Shown here piece by piece: positions 22,001 through 32,419 of a stretch of DNA of 64,000 nt (its first letter is position 1; each line of letters opens with the position of its first letter). The notes beneath the pieces were generated by a model, which was not told the origin of the DNA, ran no database searches, and saw only the letters and a program-made list of their open reading frames with translations. The position numbers were made by a program, and so were the translations under genes. Source of the DNA: Undaria pinnatifida (Eukaryota; Sar; Phaeophyceae; Laminariales; Alariaceae); assembly GCA_012845835.1 (NCBI GenBank), contig JABAKD010000026.1, forward strand, positions 8,378,058-8,442,057. The letters are read 5' to 3'.

Positions 22001-25000
22001 CGTGTCGAACTGCATCCTGCGAGAGGATATCAAACATCGATGGTTTATCATATGTTACAACACCACAATAGTAAATATGAGGTCATATTATATGTCTGTT
22101 ACCATGGCGCAACCACGAAGGAAAAAAAGCACACCAACAGAACAAGGTATCATCCACGTAATGGACACCCACCAACCTCTCGCGTCATGAACAACAAAAA
22201 TACAACCCACTCACTCCGAAGTATCCCCCCAAAAACTAACTTCCACACACCTGTCTCGAGAAAGGTGGAGAAACGGACGCCGAACCAGCGAAAGAAACAG
22301 GGGGAGACGCGAGGGCGGCCGCAGCACTTTCCTCCTTAAGCTTTTCCATTCGCATCAAGCCCACGTCCACCTGGTCTCTGCATCGAAGCTCTCTCTCCTC
22401 CCGCTCTTGGAGTGACCCCTACAGCAACACCATGGTATTGTTTACGAGGAGGACATCAGGGGGGATCAATGAGCAACAAAACATGTCGCGTTGTGTAGGC
22501 CAGGAGATGAAGGGATGACGGTTGTTGTGCTGCAAGTGGCTCAACGCGCGCGCTGCGTCGGCCTGCGGCTGTGCAACAAGGCATGCCCTTACGACGAAAA
22601 CTGCACTAGCGCGAATCGTTCGCGTCAATGGTACAAACAGGGGCGCAAGTTAGACGGGGGGTGTCATGCTTCCAGCTTTCATTTTTTTACCACTGTAAAA
22701 CGCGTTCCACACAAAATTCTATACGACACGGTAGAGGGCGGGCACCATACCTGGTACCAGGTATTGCTTATGAGGCTCCTCACATGAGGAGCTGTACACC
22801 TATACAAGAAATCATTTGGGCAAAAATAAAATTTGCTACCGTATGACCAATCCCATGGCCGGGGTATATCATGATGAGTGTTGCAAAACAAAAACGGTCT
22901 ATTTTCGACGATTCTGCGTTAACCCCTTTAGAACCCCAAATCCCTCCCTATACAAAATTCAAGTAATTTTGCCCCCAAAAAGGGTTTCCAGTTGTAAAGG
23001 CGTTAAGCAGCCCTATCATTCAGAAACCATTTCAGACGAAAACTGCTACATCTATCGTATTAATAGCACGCGTCAATACAGGAGTGCGTTCGAGTAAAAC
23101 TAGCTACAGCATTACAGCTCTCTATACAGTGCCAGTAGTCCGCCATAGTGCCTGTTAAATCGCTTGGCACAGACGTGAACACCCAGTAGAGGCAGTATGC
23201 CGAGTAGTGCCGGTTACCGCTATAGTGCCTTTATTTCCCTCTATAGTGCACATACCCGCACTATATACTACCAGGTATAGAGGGACAACTACTACCGTAC
23301 CTTAAGTTCGTCCAGCTGGCTGAGCAAGCCCTCTAGGGGAGCCGTGTCCGCGGCCTGCTCCTCCTCCATGGCCGCTATCCGAGACCGCGCCTGCTTCAGC
23401 TGGGCCCGCAGCTGCTCGATGACGATGTCCTTCTCCATCAAGTCCAGCTGCAAACCGTCTGTTACGAGCACACAGACAGGAGGGGGGGGGGGCTGCGTTA
23501 CGAACAAGCCACAAAAATAAAAAGTTTAGTGGCAAGCACACAGGGAGGAGGGGGGCGGTGGCGGCGGGGGCGTTGCAGCACACGAACAAGATGTATTTCA
23601 ATGCAACAGTATTGCCACCACGTCAAAAACGTTTACTCCGTGTTGTGCCGATTTCCTCAAAACCCGAGCCGGCCTACGGAACGAGACTCCACGATAGGGG
23701 CACTGTACACTACCTGGTACCATCATTTTTCGCCCAAGAAAAATCTGACTGGCGGGGCTCACTCCGATCAACTAGATCAACTAGATCAACTAGACCAACT
23801 AGATCAACTACTGCTATAGATAAATTAGATTAATTAGATCAATCAGATCAATTAGATCAATTAGATCAGTTCTTACACAGTCGGATTCCGTCAGTCCAAA
23901 AACGCCCTTTTCGACTGGAATTTGTTTCGACTGGTTGCTTCTCGGGCCCCTTCTTATCGTCAGTCGAGTCGATTTTATATTTTTTGTGCTCTTTCTGGAG
24001 GTGTTTGGTGTAAGGGAGCACTGCTGTAAGGCAGTCCAAAATCAATTGGAAGCTCTGTGCTTCGTGCGTTCTCCTCGAGCAATGCGTGCTTCGCGCGCGA
24101 CGAACCCTCGTCCAAGCGGGTTGGTGGCGTTGGACACAGTCGAAAAGCCGCCAAAGCTACGTTCGTGGTGTTGCACTCAGCCAAAAGCCGCCAAAGCTAC
24201 AGCAGGCGTAGCCGTTGTTGGCACAATTACATATATACCGCGCGCTGCTACCATCGTATGATTCACGCTGCTGGCGAGCGGAGCTAGGAATGCGCCACGC
24301 TGACTTGCGGCGAGAACCAGCACCAGTGATAGCAGCCAAGCCAGCGTCGGCATTGTTGTATGATACTGCTGTGTGATACCAGGTATGGGCGCGTGGGTGT
24401 GTTTTTTATGGTGGCGTGAGCGATGCGATGGGTTAAAAAAACACATGTAACGCTTTTTCGATGGACTGTTTAGACTGGATCTGCCAGTCGGCCAACTCTT
24501 ACACAGTCGGATACCAATTACTTTTTGGAGTCTCACTTATGCTTTACAGTATACCTGGTATAGTATAACTGTAATACCTAGCCGATTAATACATAGTCGG
24601 CAACTTATAGTCAGTCAACTCACAGCACGAAAGAACACAGTGTCCTCGATCCTCACCTATGCCACCTTCGCAATTCCCCTCGAACCATTGGTCATGTCCA
24701 ACCATTGCAGTCGATCCCCTGACGACACCAACACTTTGCTGCTGCTGCTGAGGTGATTCACTAACCGCCTCGCCTCCACCCCCCTCCATCCGCCTCGCTA
24801 CCGGACAGCTCCCCCCCTCCGCACCCACCCCACCTTTCCCCTCCTCCAGGCCCCCCTTCCCCGATTCTACCCCCTGCTCATTCTCTGCGCCGCTCCTTCC
24901 TTCCGCCGCCGGCGCCTCCGCTTCCTCCGCGTGGGAATTTCCGCGACAATCACCAACGTCCTCGCCACCCGCGGCAGTAACATCATCGCCTCGCCTCGCA

Positions 25001-28000
25001 GGAGACTCAATCTTAATCATCTCTGCGGCTCCTCTCGTGGGAGGGGCGCCCTCAACCACTTCCGCAGAGTTGAGGCGCAACAGATCACCCCCTTGTGATT
25101 CGTTTTCTTTGGCCGCCGGTGCAACCTCAGCAGAGTCGGATGGGAGACGAGCACCCCCTTGCGAATAATTTCCTTCGCCAGGCGGCGTAGCAACCCCCCC
25201 AAGCTTCGCGGCAGAAAACGCGGCAGCAGCCGACAGGGCTTCCGACAGCTCGATGCGGAGGGAATCCTCCGCCTCTCGAAGTGAAACGGCTTCCTGCGCG
25301 AACCGGTCGCGGTCTTCCCGCACCATTTGTAGCCTTGATTCCGCCGCCTCCTCGTCCATCGCAGCGCGGGCTTCTCGGTCTTTCAGCGCTTCCGTGAGGG
25401 ACATGAGGTTGTGCTGGAGTCGAGCGCGCTCTTCGGCCCACTCCACCCTATCAGCCATCGACCTATTACCGGTATAGCGTAGCGTAGCAAACAAGGCAGT
25501 GGTGTGGGTGACGCGGTTAAGGTGTGATAAGCAGTAAAGGCCAGGGCGGGAAAAACTACCTAGGATTAAGGCTAGGGTTAGGATAAAGTACTGAGGTACC
25601 CACTGTATGGACAGATAGATACCTCGGGAGCCTTAACCTTTCCACTTTTGCAAAGAAAAATACCAGCGCACTTCACGGGTCGGGTCAAATCTCGCGGGTC
25701 AGGGCGGGCCAGGTTGACCCGACCCGACCCAACCCGTGAAATTTCGAACACCTCCAGACCCGACCCGACTCAACCAGCGACATACCCGCAGGCCGGATCA
25801 TGACCCGTGGAAAGCCCTGTAAATTTCCGTCTCTGAATCGAATGTGACCTCCCTTAGCGTGGTTGGCAAGACGCGGTTGAGGTATAAAATAATAAGCCGT
25901 CAAAGCCGGGATGCGAAGGGTGCTGACTGTATTCGATACTCCACGGCATAAAAAAATCCAACTACTGCAATGCTGAACCTGTTCAAATTCCAAGCGTGAA
26001 CTTTCGTAGCAAACAAAACCATGAGCGGGATGATGAGCTTGAGGTAAGAGATCGAGGCCGGGAGGCGAAGGGTACTGACTGTTTTCGGTACCTCACGGTG
26101 TGGATAGATATGAAAGCAGTGGACCTGCACTAACGTTTTCGGGGGAACACTCCTCGGAATTATTGTGAGACGTTTTTTGCAGAACATATCACCCGACCGC
26201 AGGAAAGCACTCAGGGTGATAAAAAAGAAGCAAAACGCGAAAAAAGTATCACCCGGGGTGGTATATTACGTCCAATACGGTATGATTACCATTATGGCTC
26301 GAAGGACGGGAACGCGCCGAATTGGAGCCGCTTGCTCTGTTCAGCGACGTGGTTGATACTAAAATAACTGTGAAGGGGTGAAACAACCCATTAATTGGGT
26401 TTCGTATGATGCGTTACGCCGTTACTCGTGGTAAAACAATAATAGGTCACTCTCAACGGCCGTACGTCACTTTCCGCCAAAGTTTACGCTCCTCGCCTAA
26501 GGGAGACGATACCACTTACTATTACTTACTATTACTTACTGTTACTCACTATTACTTGCTATTACTTACTATTACTTATATACTATTACTGTATGATGAC
26601 AATGGTTTCATTATGTTGACGATGGTCGGCGCTGGCATTTTATTGTTTTATACTGATTCCAGAGTTAAATTAATTGTTTTCGGGATACGGGGGATACAAA
26701 GGGAAGACCATGAGACCATACGACCATAATGACGACAGCTAACTAAAATATGTACAAGTAGTGGACACAAGGCTCAGCGCAAGCCGTTGACGAAGTTAGG
26801 GGCGCTCCAGGAAAGTAAAGCAGTCAAAACATCCAACAGCGCCCCTCCGTCTCCTGCACGAATACGTGCAAAAACACAAAAAAGGCACCTATGTACTGTA
26901 GGGAGTTCCAATGTTATCCGCTTTACTGCTGCAAAATACCTGGTATATACCACAGCCACTCCAAGCATTTTGGTCCCGAAAACATGGATGCAGTTCTAAA
27001 GGCGTAAATGGATTGCTGACCTTGAAGTGGGGATCGGGATAATACAGCCAAGTCTCTGAAAAAACGCCTCGTTGAATAACAATACTGCAACGAGAATCAC
27101 CTGGCGCTATTTCCGTCGGTATTGCTGGAAGTTTCGTCAGCAACACCGCTCCCCGTCGAAGCCACCGCCAACGCCTTCCTCAACTCCTCGGCTACGGCCT
27201 GCGCCCCGGCCGCTGCCTCCCTGCTCTCCTGTGACTCCGCTTTCAACCGCACCGATAACGCCTGCATCTCTCTGTCAGACACCAGGATGTCCTCTTCTCT
27301 AGTCGAGAGGGAAGTGTTGAGCCGCTTATTTTCTTCCTCGAGCTCTCGCACGCGCGCCGCTGATCCGAGTCGGGCGCGCGAGGGGCGTAGGGGGGGGAAG
27401 GGCGTTAGCGAAAGGGTCGAGCATAGGGCGGGTTGGGGGGGGGGGGGGGGGGGGTCAGAAGGGGGACAGCGTAAGGTTACATCATGGACCGACCCTGTTA
27501 CAACTGCAAATATATATGTGCATCAACTCCAACTAGTTAGGTCCAAAAAATGTGGGTGCAGTTATAGAAGGGCTAAGGAGCAAATAAACAGTGCGACGCA
27601 GCCTTGTTCGGTGAACGTCCCGCAACTATCGCTACACTGTAGCTGAACCTAACCGATGCGTTTTTCCGTACACATGCTTCGCGCTGGGAGCAAAGCCGCC
27701 GTGTAAGCATCGCGACGTCGACAGCACCGGAAGGCTAAATCACGCGTGACGCACTGCAGGGCGATTTGTGTGTGTTCGACGGGTGTCCGGGCAAGAGAAT
27801 CTCCTGCACAATTCGTCCGCAAGAGTCGAAACTCACAAAAAGAAGGGGTGCCGATTATGTAGCTGGGTGGGGTTTATATCCCTCTCCTCAAATCACCCGC
27901 CATTCCCCAAGCCGGAATAGACGTTGTGCTGACGAACCGAACATCGTAAAAAACGCCGGGTAGCAGACGTTTTCTTCACAATTGATTCCTCGCAGTTCAC

Positions 28001-31000
28001 GAAATATCCTATCACAAGTATAATAATATACTGGATGCAAAATTTGCGAAAACCGGTATTATAGCACCCCTAAAACGTAGGCGAAAACCGTTACCATGGT
28101 ATTAGTTATTACAACACCCCTAAGAGGTAGGCGAAAAAACCGGCATTATACCACCCCTAAAAGGTATGCGAAAACCGGTAGCGTAAGCACCCCAAAAAGG
28201 TATGCGAACACCGACAGCACCCCAACCTGAACGTCTTACTTACCAAGCCTCTCCATCCCGATCGTCTTGACCTCCAATTGGCGCGTCCGATCTCTCAACA
28301 GCGTGCGCAGCTCGCCCACCAGCAGCTCATTTCTACCCCCACCCGCGCCGCCCCCATCCTCATCCAGCCCGCTGCATTCAACGACGGCCTCTTCCAGCCC
28401 GCTCACACGCGCCCTAAGCCTGAGAGCGTCGGCAGCGCTTGCCGCCCTCTCCTCCTTCCAGCTCATCTTCTCCGCCAAGAGACTGTTGACCATGTCGTTC
28501 AGCGCAACACAGCGGGCTTCCGCAGCATCCGCGTCCCCACGAGCCTTCGCCTCCGAGGCTTCCAACTTTGTCGCTAGCGTTTCAGCCGCCGCCACCGACG
28601 CCGCCATAGCTGCCACCGTCGTAGCTGCTCCGTCTGCTGTCACGTCCTCAGCAGCAGCAGCATCAACCACAACACTACCCTCCGCACCCAACAAGGACGT
28701 GCCGCTTGCGACTCCAGCGATAGGTGCCTTAGCACCGTCACCCGCGCTGCTTTCGCATCCTGTTCCTGCTCGGGTAGATTCCACAGGTCCGCGCTGGGCC
28801 AGCTCCTCTTCCAGACGCGACCGGTCCCGCTGGAGGGCGTCAACGAGAGCCGACATGTCTGAGAGCTCCTCTGTCAAAAACGATGCGCGGGAAGCCAAAC
28901 TGTTGCTCTCCCGCTGCAGCATGGAAACCTGTTTCGCCAGCGGGAAGGTGTGGTAGTGCGTTAAATCGAACCATGAAGCAAAAAGTAGAAACATTGGCGT
29001 GTTGGTTAGATTCGAAGCGAGTCGATTGCTGGGGAGAAATGTGTGGGTTGAATGCAACCAAACACAGTCGCAAAAGCGGGCCGGTTGCTGGATAAAAGGC
29101 TTCCGCGGGAACTAACCAAACACCATCCTTGCACGAGCGCTTGTACGGGGGTTAAAAAATAAAAACAATCGCCATCACCCAAGGTGCACACGGCATGAAA
29201 CTTGAAATAACCCGCTGACCATAATTGTGGTGCTGTTGTGATATTCGGAAAAAAACAATTCCACAACATTGCCATAAACGAGATTAACCCTTTCACCGCT
29301 GCAAAAACGGCCCCACCCAAACAGCAACTATTTCCCCTCCTGAAATAAGGGCATAATTCAAAAGTTGTTATTTTCCTGCCATAATCGCGCTCGCGCAAGC
29401 ACGCCTCTTACGTCCTTGGGGCACGGCGCCCTTAAGCTTGCGCCTCGCGCCTTTCACCTGATCGTCTCGGAGGCTGCAGAAGTCTTCCAACTCTTCGCAG
29501 CGACGTGCCCTTTCTTTAACCTTCGCGGCTAGCGATCGTGCAAGACGCCGCGCCTCCTCCACCTCACTATCCTCCGAACTTGCCGCCGCTGCTGCTGCTG
29601 TGGTGGAGCCTTCGGCTGCAGCCTGATCCCCCCCCCCCCCCCAAAGGTTGGACACCATCCAATGACGCCTCGCGGATGCCTCCCTCCGGTGGTGGTGGTG
29701 GTCCGTCGACGCCGAAAGCGAAACCGTGTCTAGTGATTGGTCGGCGGCATCCGGCGAACCGACCTCGAACCCCCCCTCATAAAGGCCATATTTATCTCCA
29801 CCGTCGAACCCCAGGCGAGGGGTCGAGAGTACCCCGCCATCAGCAACAGGAACCCCGCTTTCACCGCCATGCTGCGGCGTCGTCGCTTTCGTCGTCGCTT
29901 GCCTTGCGTTGCCTGGGCGACGCCACTGCTGCTGGTGACCGTTCGTAGCTCTCTCACGACTCGGGGAGGAACTGTCCACTCCATTCTTAAGCCAAGCCTT
30001 TCCCGGAGATTGCGTGGCAGATTCTGGGCTGCTGTCGCCGTCGCCGGCAACACCCTCAAAGGTGGCAGGCTTTATTGCGTCATTGAGCAGCTGTTGGCTG
30101 TTTATTGCGGACTTATTCAGCGGCGACGATTCCGTGACAGTCGCGGGCGAAGGCAACCCCGGTTGTTCCAGTTCGACCGCGCCGCATTTGGCGCCGTGTA
30201 CACTGGGTTCAGTACCTTGAGCAGCACGGCCACTTGGCCTATTCCTCGTCAATAATTCCGCGAGTCCGTGCGATTGCCGCCCCTCCCAGCTTTCCGTGCC
30301 TCCAGCGCTATCAACACCTGCGGAGGTTAACTCGGCGTTCGCATTGACAGCATCGCCTGCAGCGTGATCACCGCCGTTGCAGCTGCTCTCCCCGAGCCCG
30401 TCCTGCGCAGATATCATAACTCCGCCACCATTGGGACACCCTTCTTCTTGCAGCGTAGCGTCCTCCTCGTTCCCCCGACCGCCCACGCCCATTAAACGCA
30501 TGGCCCATCCGGTCCTAGACTGCTGTTGCGGTTGCTGTTGTCCCTCGCCAAGGTTGACGTCTATTGGCTCTTCGAGCCTGACGGCGGTGACGCTAGGCCT
30601 CGGATTTGAGCCAGGAGAGGGTGTCGTAGGTTGGGTGCTTCCTCCGGAGTTGCTACTCCGTAATCCGGCGTGTTTCAACACCGAATCCTGACTCTGAGGA
30701 GGTGGAGCTGTCATGGGACTTGAAAGGCTGGACTGGAAAGTCAGACGCCGCTCCGCGCGGCTGGTGTCGTGTCGCAGCAAGGCGATTATCTGGTTGAGGC
30801 AGCAGCAACATCAGCAAACAGCAGCATCAGCGAACAGCAGCATCAGCAGACGGCAGCATCAGCAGACAGCAACATCAGCAGGCACCAGTATCAGCAGACA
30901 GCAGCAGCAGACAGCAGCAGCGGTGGGTATGGTCACGGGCGATAAAGAGCGATTTCGGATCGGCGTTACATCTGTTAGTTGCTCGGCTTTCCACTTTTGG

Positions 31001-32418
31001 CTACGACTACTCGTATTGCTGTAAATATGCGTTTCTTCAATAGTTGATCATGGCAGGGCGGGCACGGGTGAGACACACGCGTATCGCGTTTCATATCGAT
31101 TCAAGGCAAGTTGGACATGCCGATAACTTGTAAGTTGTCCGCTCTCCAGACGGGCGGTGAGCCGAAAAATCGAAAATCCTGTTAACTGTTGACTGTTGAC
31201 CCTCTGGACGAATCAGCAAAATCACTGAACTACATTATTAATAGTATGCATCGCCTGGTACCTTGTACAAAGGTATTCCTCAGCTCCAGAGTGACTGGAG
31301 CCTGTCCTGTGACCACGGACTTGATTATGCGAGTTAATGTGAGAACCACAACAACAACAACAACAAAGCGTCTGTCAATTAAGTATGGTACGAGCGCACG
31401 AGCACATAGGGGGCCGGTGTCCCACAGCTTGCGAAATTGGGGATTAATCAGCTTGGTTGTTCATATTGATATTTCTACAACTACTGAGGATCAAATATAT
31501 AACACGCGCAAACGACCTTCCGTAAATTTTGTGCACCTACTGCTGTGTACTAACGAAATATAGATGTACCACGCAGCTTGCAAAGTTGAGTCTCAACCAT
31601 TCAATCGGTCGTACTCACAGCTGAGGTTTCTCAATGTTTACACCTGGTAAAAAATATCAGGTACTGCTTTTACAGGAACACAACAGCAGTATCATGTACT
31701 GCTGTAGACAAAACAAAGGCGGTGGTCGGGCTCTATGACCAATACTCGAAAAAGAAGAAAAAATATGTTCCTAACGTTGTTTATGTTATTGTATCGTCGC
31801 TGGCCCACCCTCACACCCACCCCCCTCCGTCTTCACCTTGTCGAACGATGTGTCCCTGACCGGCACACCATTGATCTCGGTCAAGACGTCTCCAGCCCGA
31901 GCCTCTCCTAAGCGCTGGGCCTGTCCTGCGGTGCCGTCGGGAAGGCTCTTGAATCCAGCCACACGACACCCGGTTGCTCGCCCATCCGCTTGCCACACAG
32001 GCTCTGCCATGTCAAGCGAAACACAGCAACGGTTTGCGTGGGGTTCGAGGCGCTATCGGGGAGCCCTGGTACATAGGGGAGCATTCTCGGAGTTCCCGTG
32101 TGCCGGTAAAGCTTGATGGGTGCGATGTTGCTCCCTGTAGCGTACCGGTACATTGCTGAGCTGCTGCGCAATGATTCTGCTTTAATATCATGATGATGGA
32201 TGATGCAGTGCCTTTAAAACTAACTTAAAAAATTGACCGAAATGCACGTATCCAATAACAAAAACCTGCACGACGTCCATCGACGTTCATCAGGTGAGGA
32301 AACGCCAACGCAACATAACAGGCCCACGGTACACGTCTGGACTCACCAAGCTCGAATCCTAGGGGGCCTGGACCAAAGGCTATTGAATTCGCCGGCGAGC
32401 CCATGACCGGCAGCCTCA
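19028..32418 (-). CDS. PDZ domain plus long coiled-coil protein, eight exons
   Basis: Exons are 32404-32347 (first exon, possibly from 32418 or earlier), 32003-31837, 30789-29458, 28928-28244, 27359-27101, 25462-24657, 23458-23301 and 21064-19028. All junctions have GT/AG and matching phases (1,0,0,1,2,1,0), giving about 1,833 residues from Met at 32404. The PDZ domain is assembled from three exons: carboxylate-binding loop GPLGFEL, then RAGDVLTEINGVPVRD, then IIALLRHDTSRAERRLTFQ. PDZ domains bind C-terminal peptides. Exon 3 adds a long low-complexity linker. Heptad-rich coiled coils begin at its end (CEELEDFCSLRDDQ joins SMLQRESNSL) and continue through the last exon, with Ala/Glu/Arg-rich helices. 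No membrane segment is seen. A scaffold or cytoskeleton-linked role is inferred; I cannot name it. The start and the 3' end (weak donor GTGATG near 19079) are uncertain. Confidence 0.75.
23120..23280. repeat. Degenerate CTATAGTGC repeat in a PDZ-gene intron
   Basis: CTATAGTGC-like and GTGCC words recur at irregular spacing, ending with a TACCAGGTA palindrome at 23269-23277 just upstream of the exon at 23301. Confidence 0.45.
23766..23869 (+). repeat. 10-bp minisatellite (GATCAACTAG-type)
   Basis: Near-perfect units of GATCAACTAG change to GATCAATTAG towards the right. It lies in the intron between the PDZ-gene exons ending 24657 and starting 23458. Confidence 0.85.
25490..26160. repeat. Three diverged copies of a roughly 190-bp segment in a PDZ-gene intron
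   Basis: Copies begin near 25487 and 26007 with GTAGCAAACAA, and near 25857 with GCGTGGTTGGCAAGACGCGG. They share GAGGTA(T/A)A(A/G)A, GGGTRCTGACTGT and ACCTCAC/ATACCTCGG words. The second hAT-like element (25664-25819) sits between copies. Confidence 0.45.
25664..25819. mobile_element. Small degenerate relative of the hAT-like GGGTC element
   Basis: The left end CAGCGCACTTCACGGGTC and right end GACCCGTGGAAAGCCCTG resemble the 18-bp ends of the element at 9079-10684, with GGGTC/GACCC units between. It is 156 bp and lies in the PDZ-gene intron before exon 25462. No clear 8-bp target duplication is visible, so it is old or trimmed. Confidence 0.6.
26513..26590 (+). repeat. TTACTATTAC minisatellite
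   Basis: A near-perfect 10-bp repeat lies in a PDZ-gene intron (27100-25463). Confidence 0.85.
28040..28225. repeat. Tandem repeat of about 40-50 bp next to an exon donor
   Basis: Four diverged units contain CACCCCTAAAA-GTAGGCGAAAACCG-like words. The array ends about 20 bases from the splice donor of the PDZ-gene exon 28928-28244, within the intron. Confidence 0.7.
30800..30930 (+). repeat. CAGCAACATCAGCA-type tandem repeat at a splice acceptor
   Basis: Imperfect CAG/CATCAG units lie directly upstream, on the transcribed minus strand, of the acceptor for PDZ-gene exon 30789. On that strand they read as CTG/TGATG-rich sequence in the place of a polypyrimidine tract. Confidence 0.7.
31561..31640 (-). 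repeat. Dispersed repeat family A, inverted fragment
   Basis: The reverse complement contains CTCAGCTGTGAG, GAGACTCAACTTTGCAAGC and TGCGTGGTAC, matching the core of family A. It lies in a PDZ-gene intron. Confidence 0.5.
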
Positions 32419-32419
32419 A

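Noticed and set aside
25570..25584. Telomere-like CTAGGGTTAGG
   Set aside because: Only about one and a half repeat units in an intron; no array.
29412..29457. Alternative 3' end of the PDZ-gene exon at GGAC|GTAAGA (29412)
   Set aside because: The donor is stronger by sequence, but its phase does not match the next exon; CAG|GTGAAA at 29458 keeps the frame and the coiled-coil heptads.
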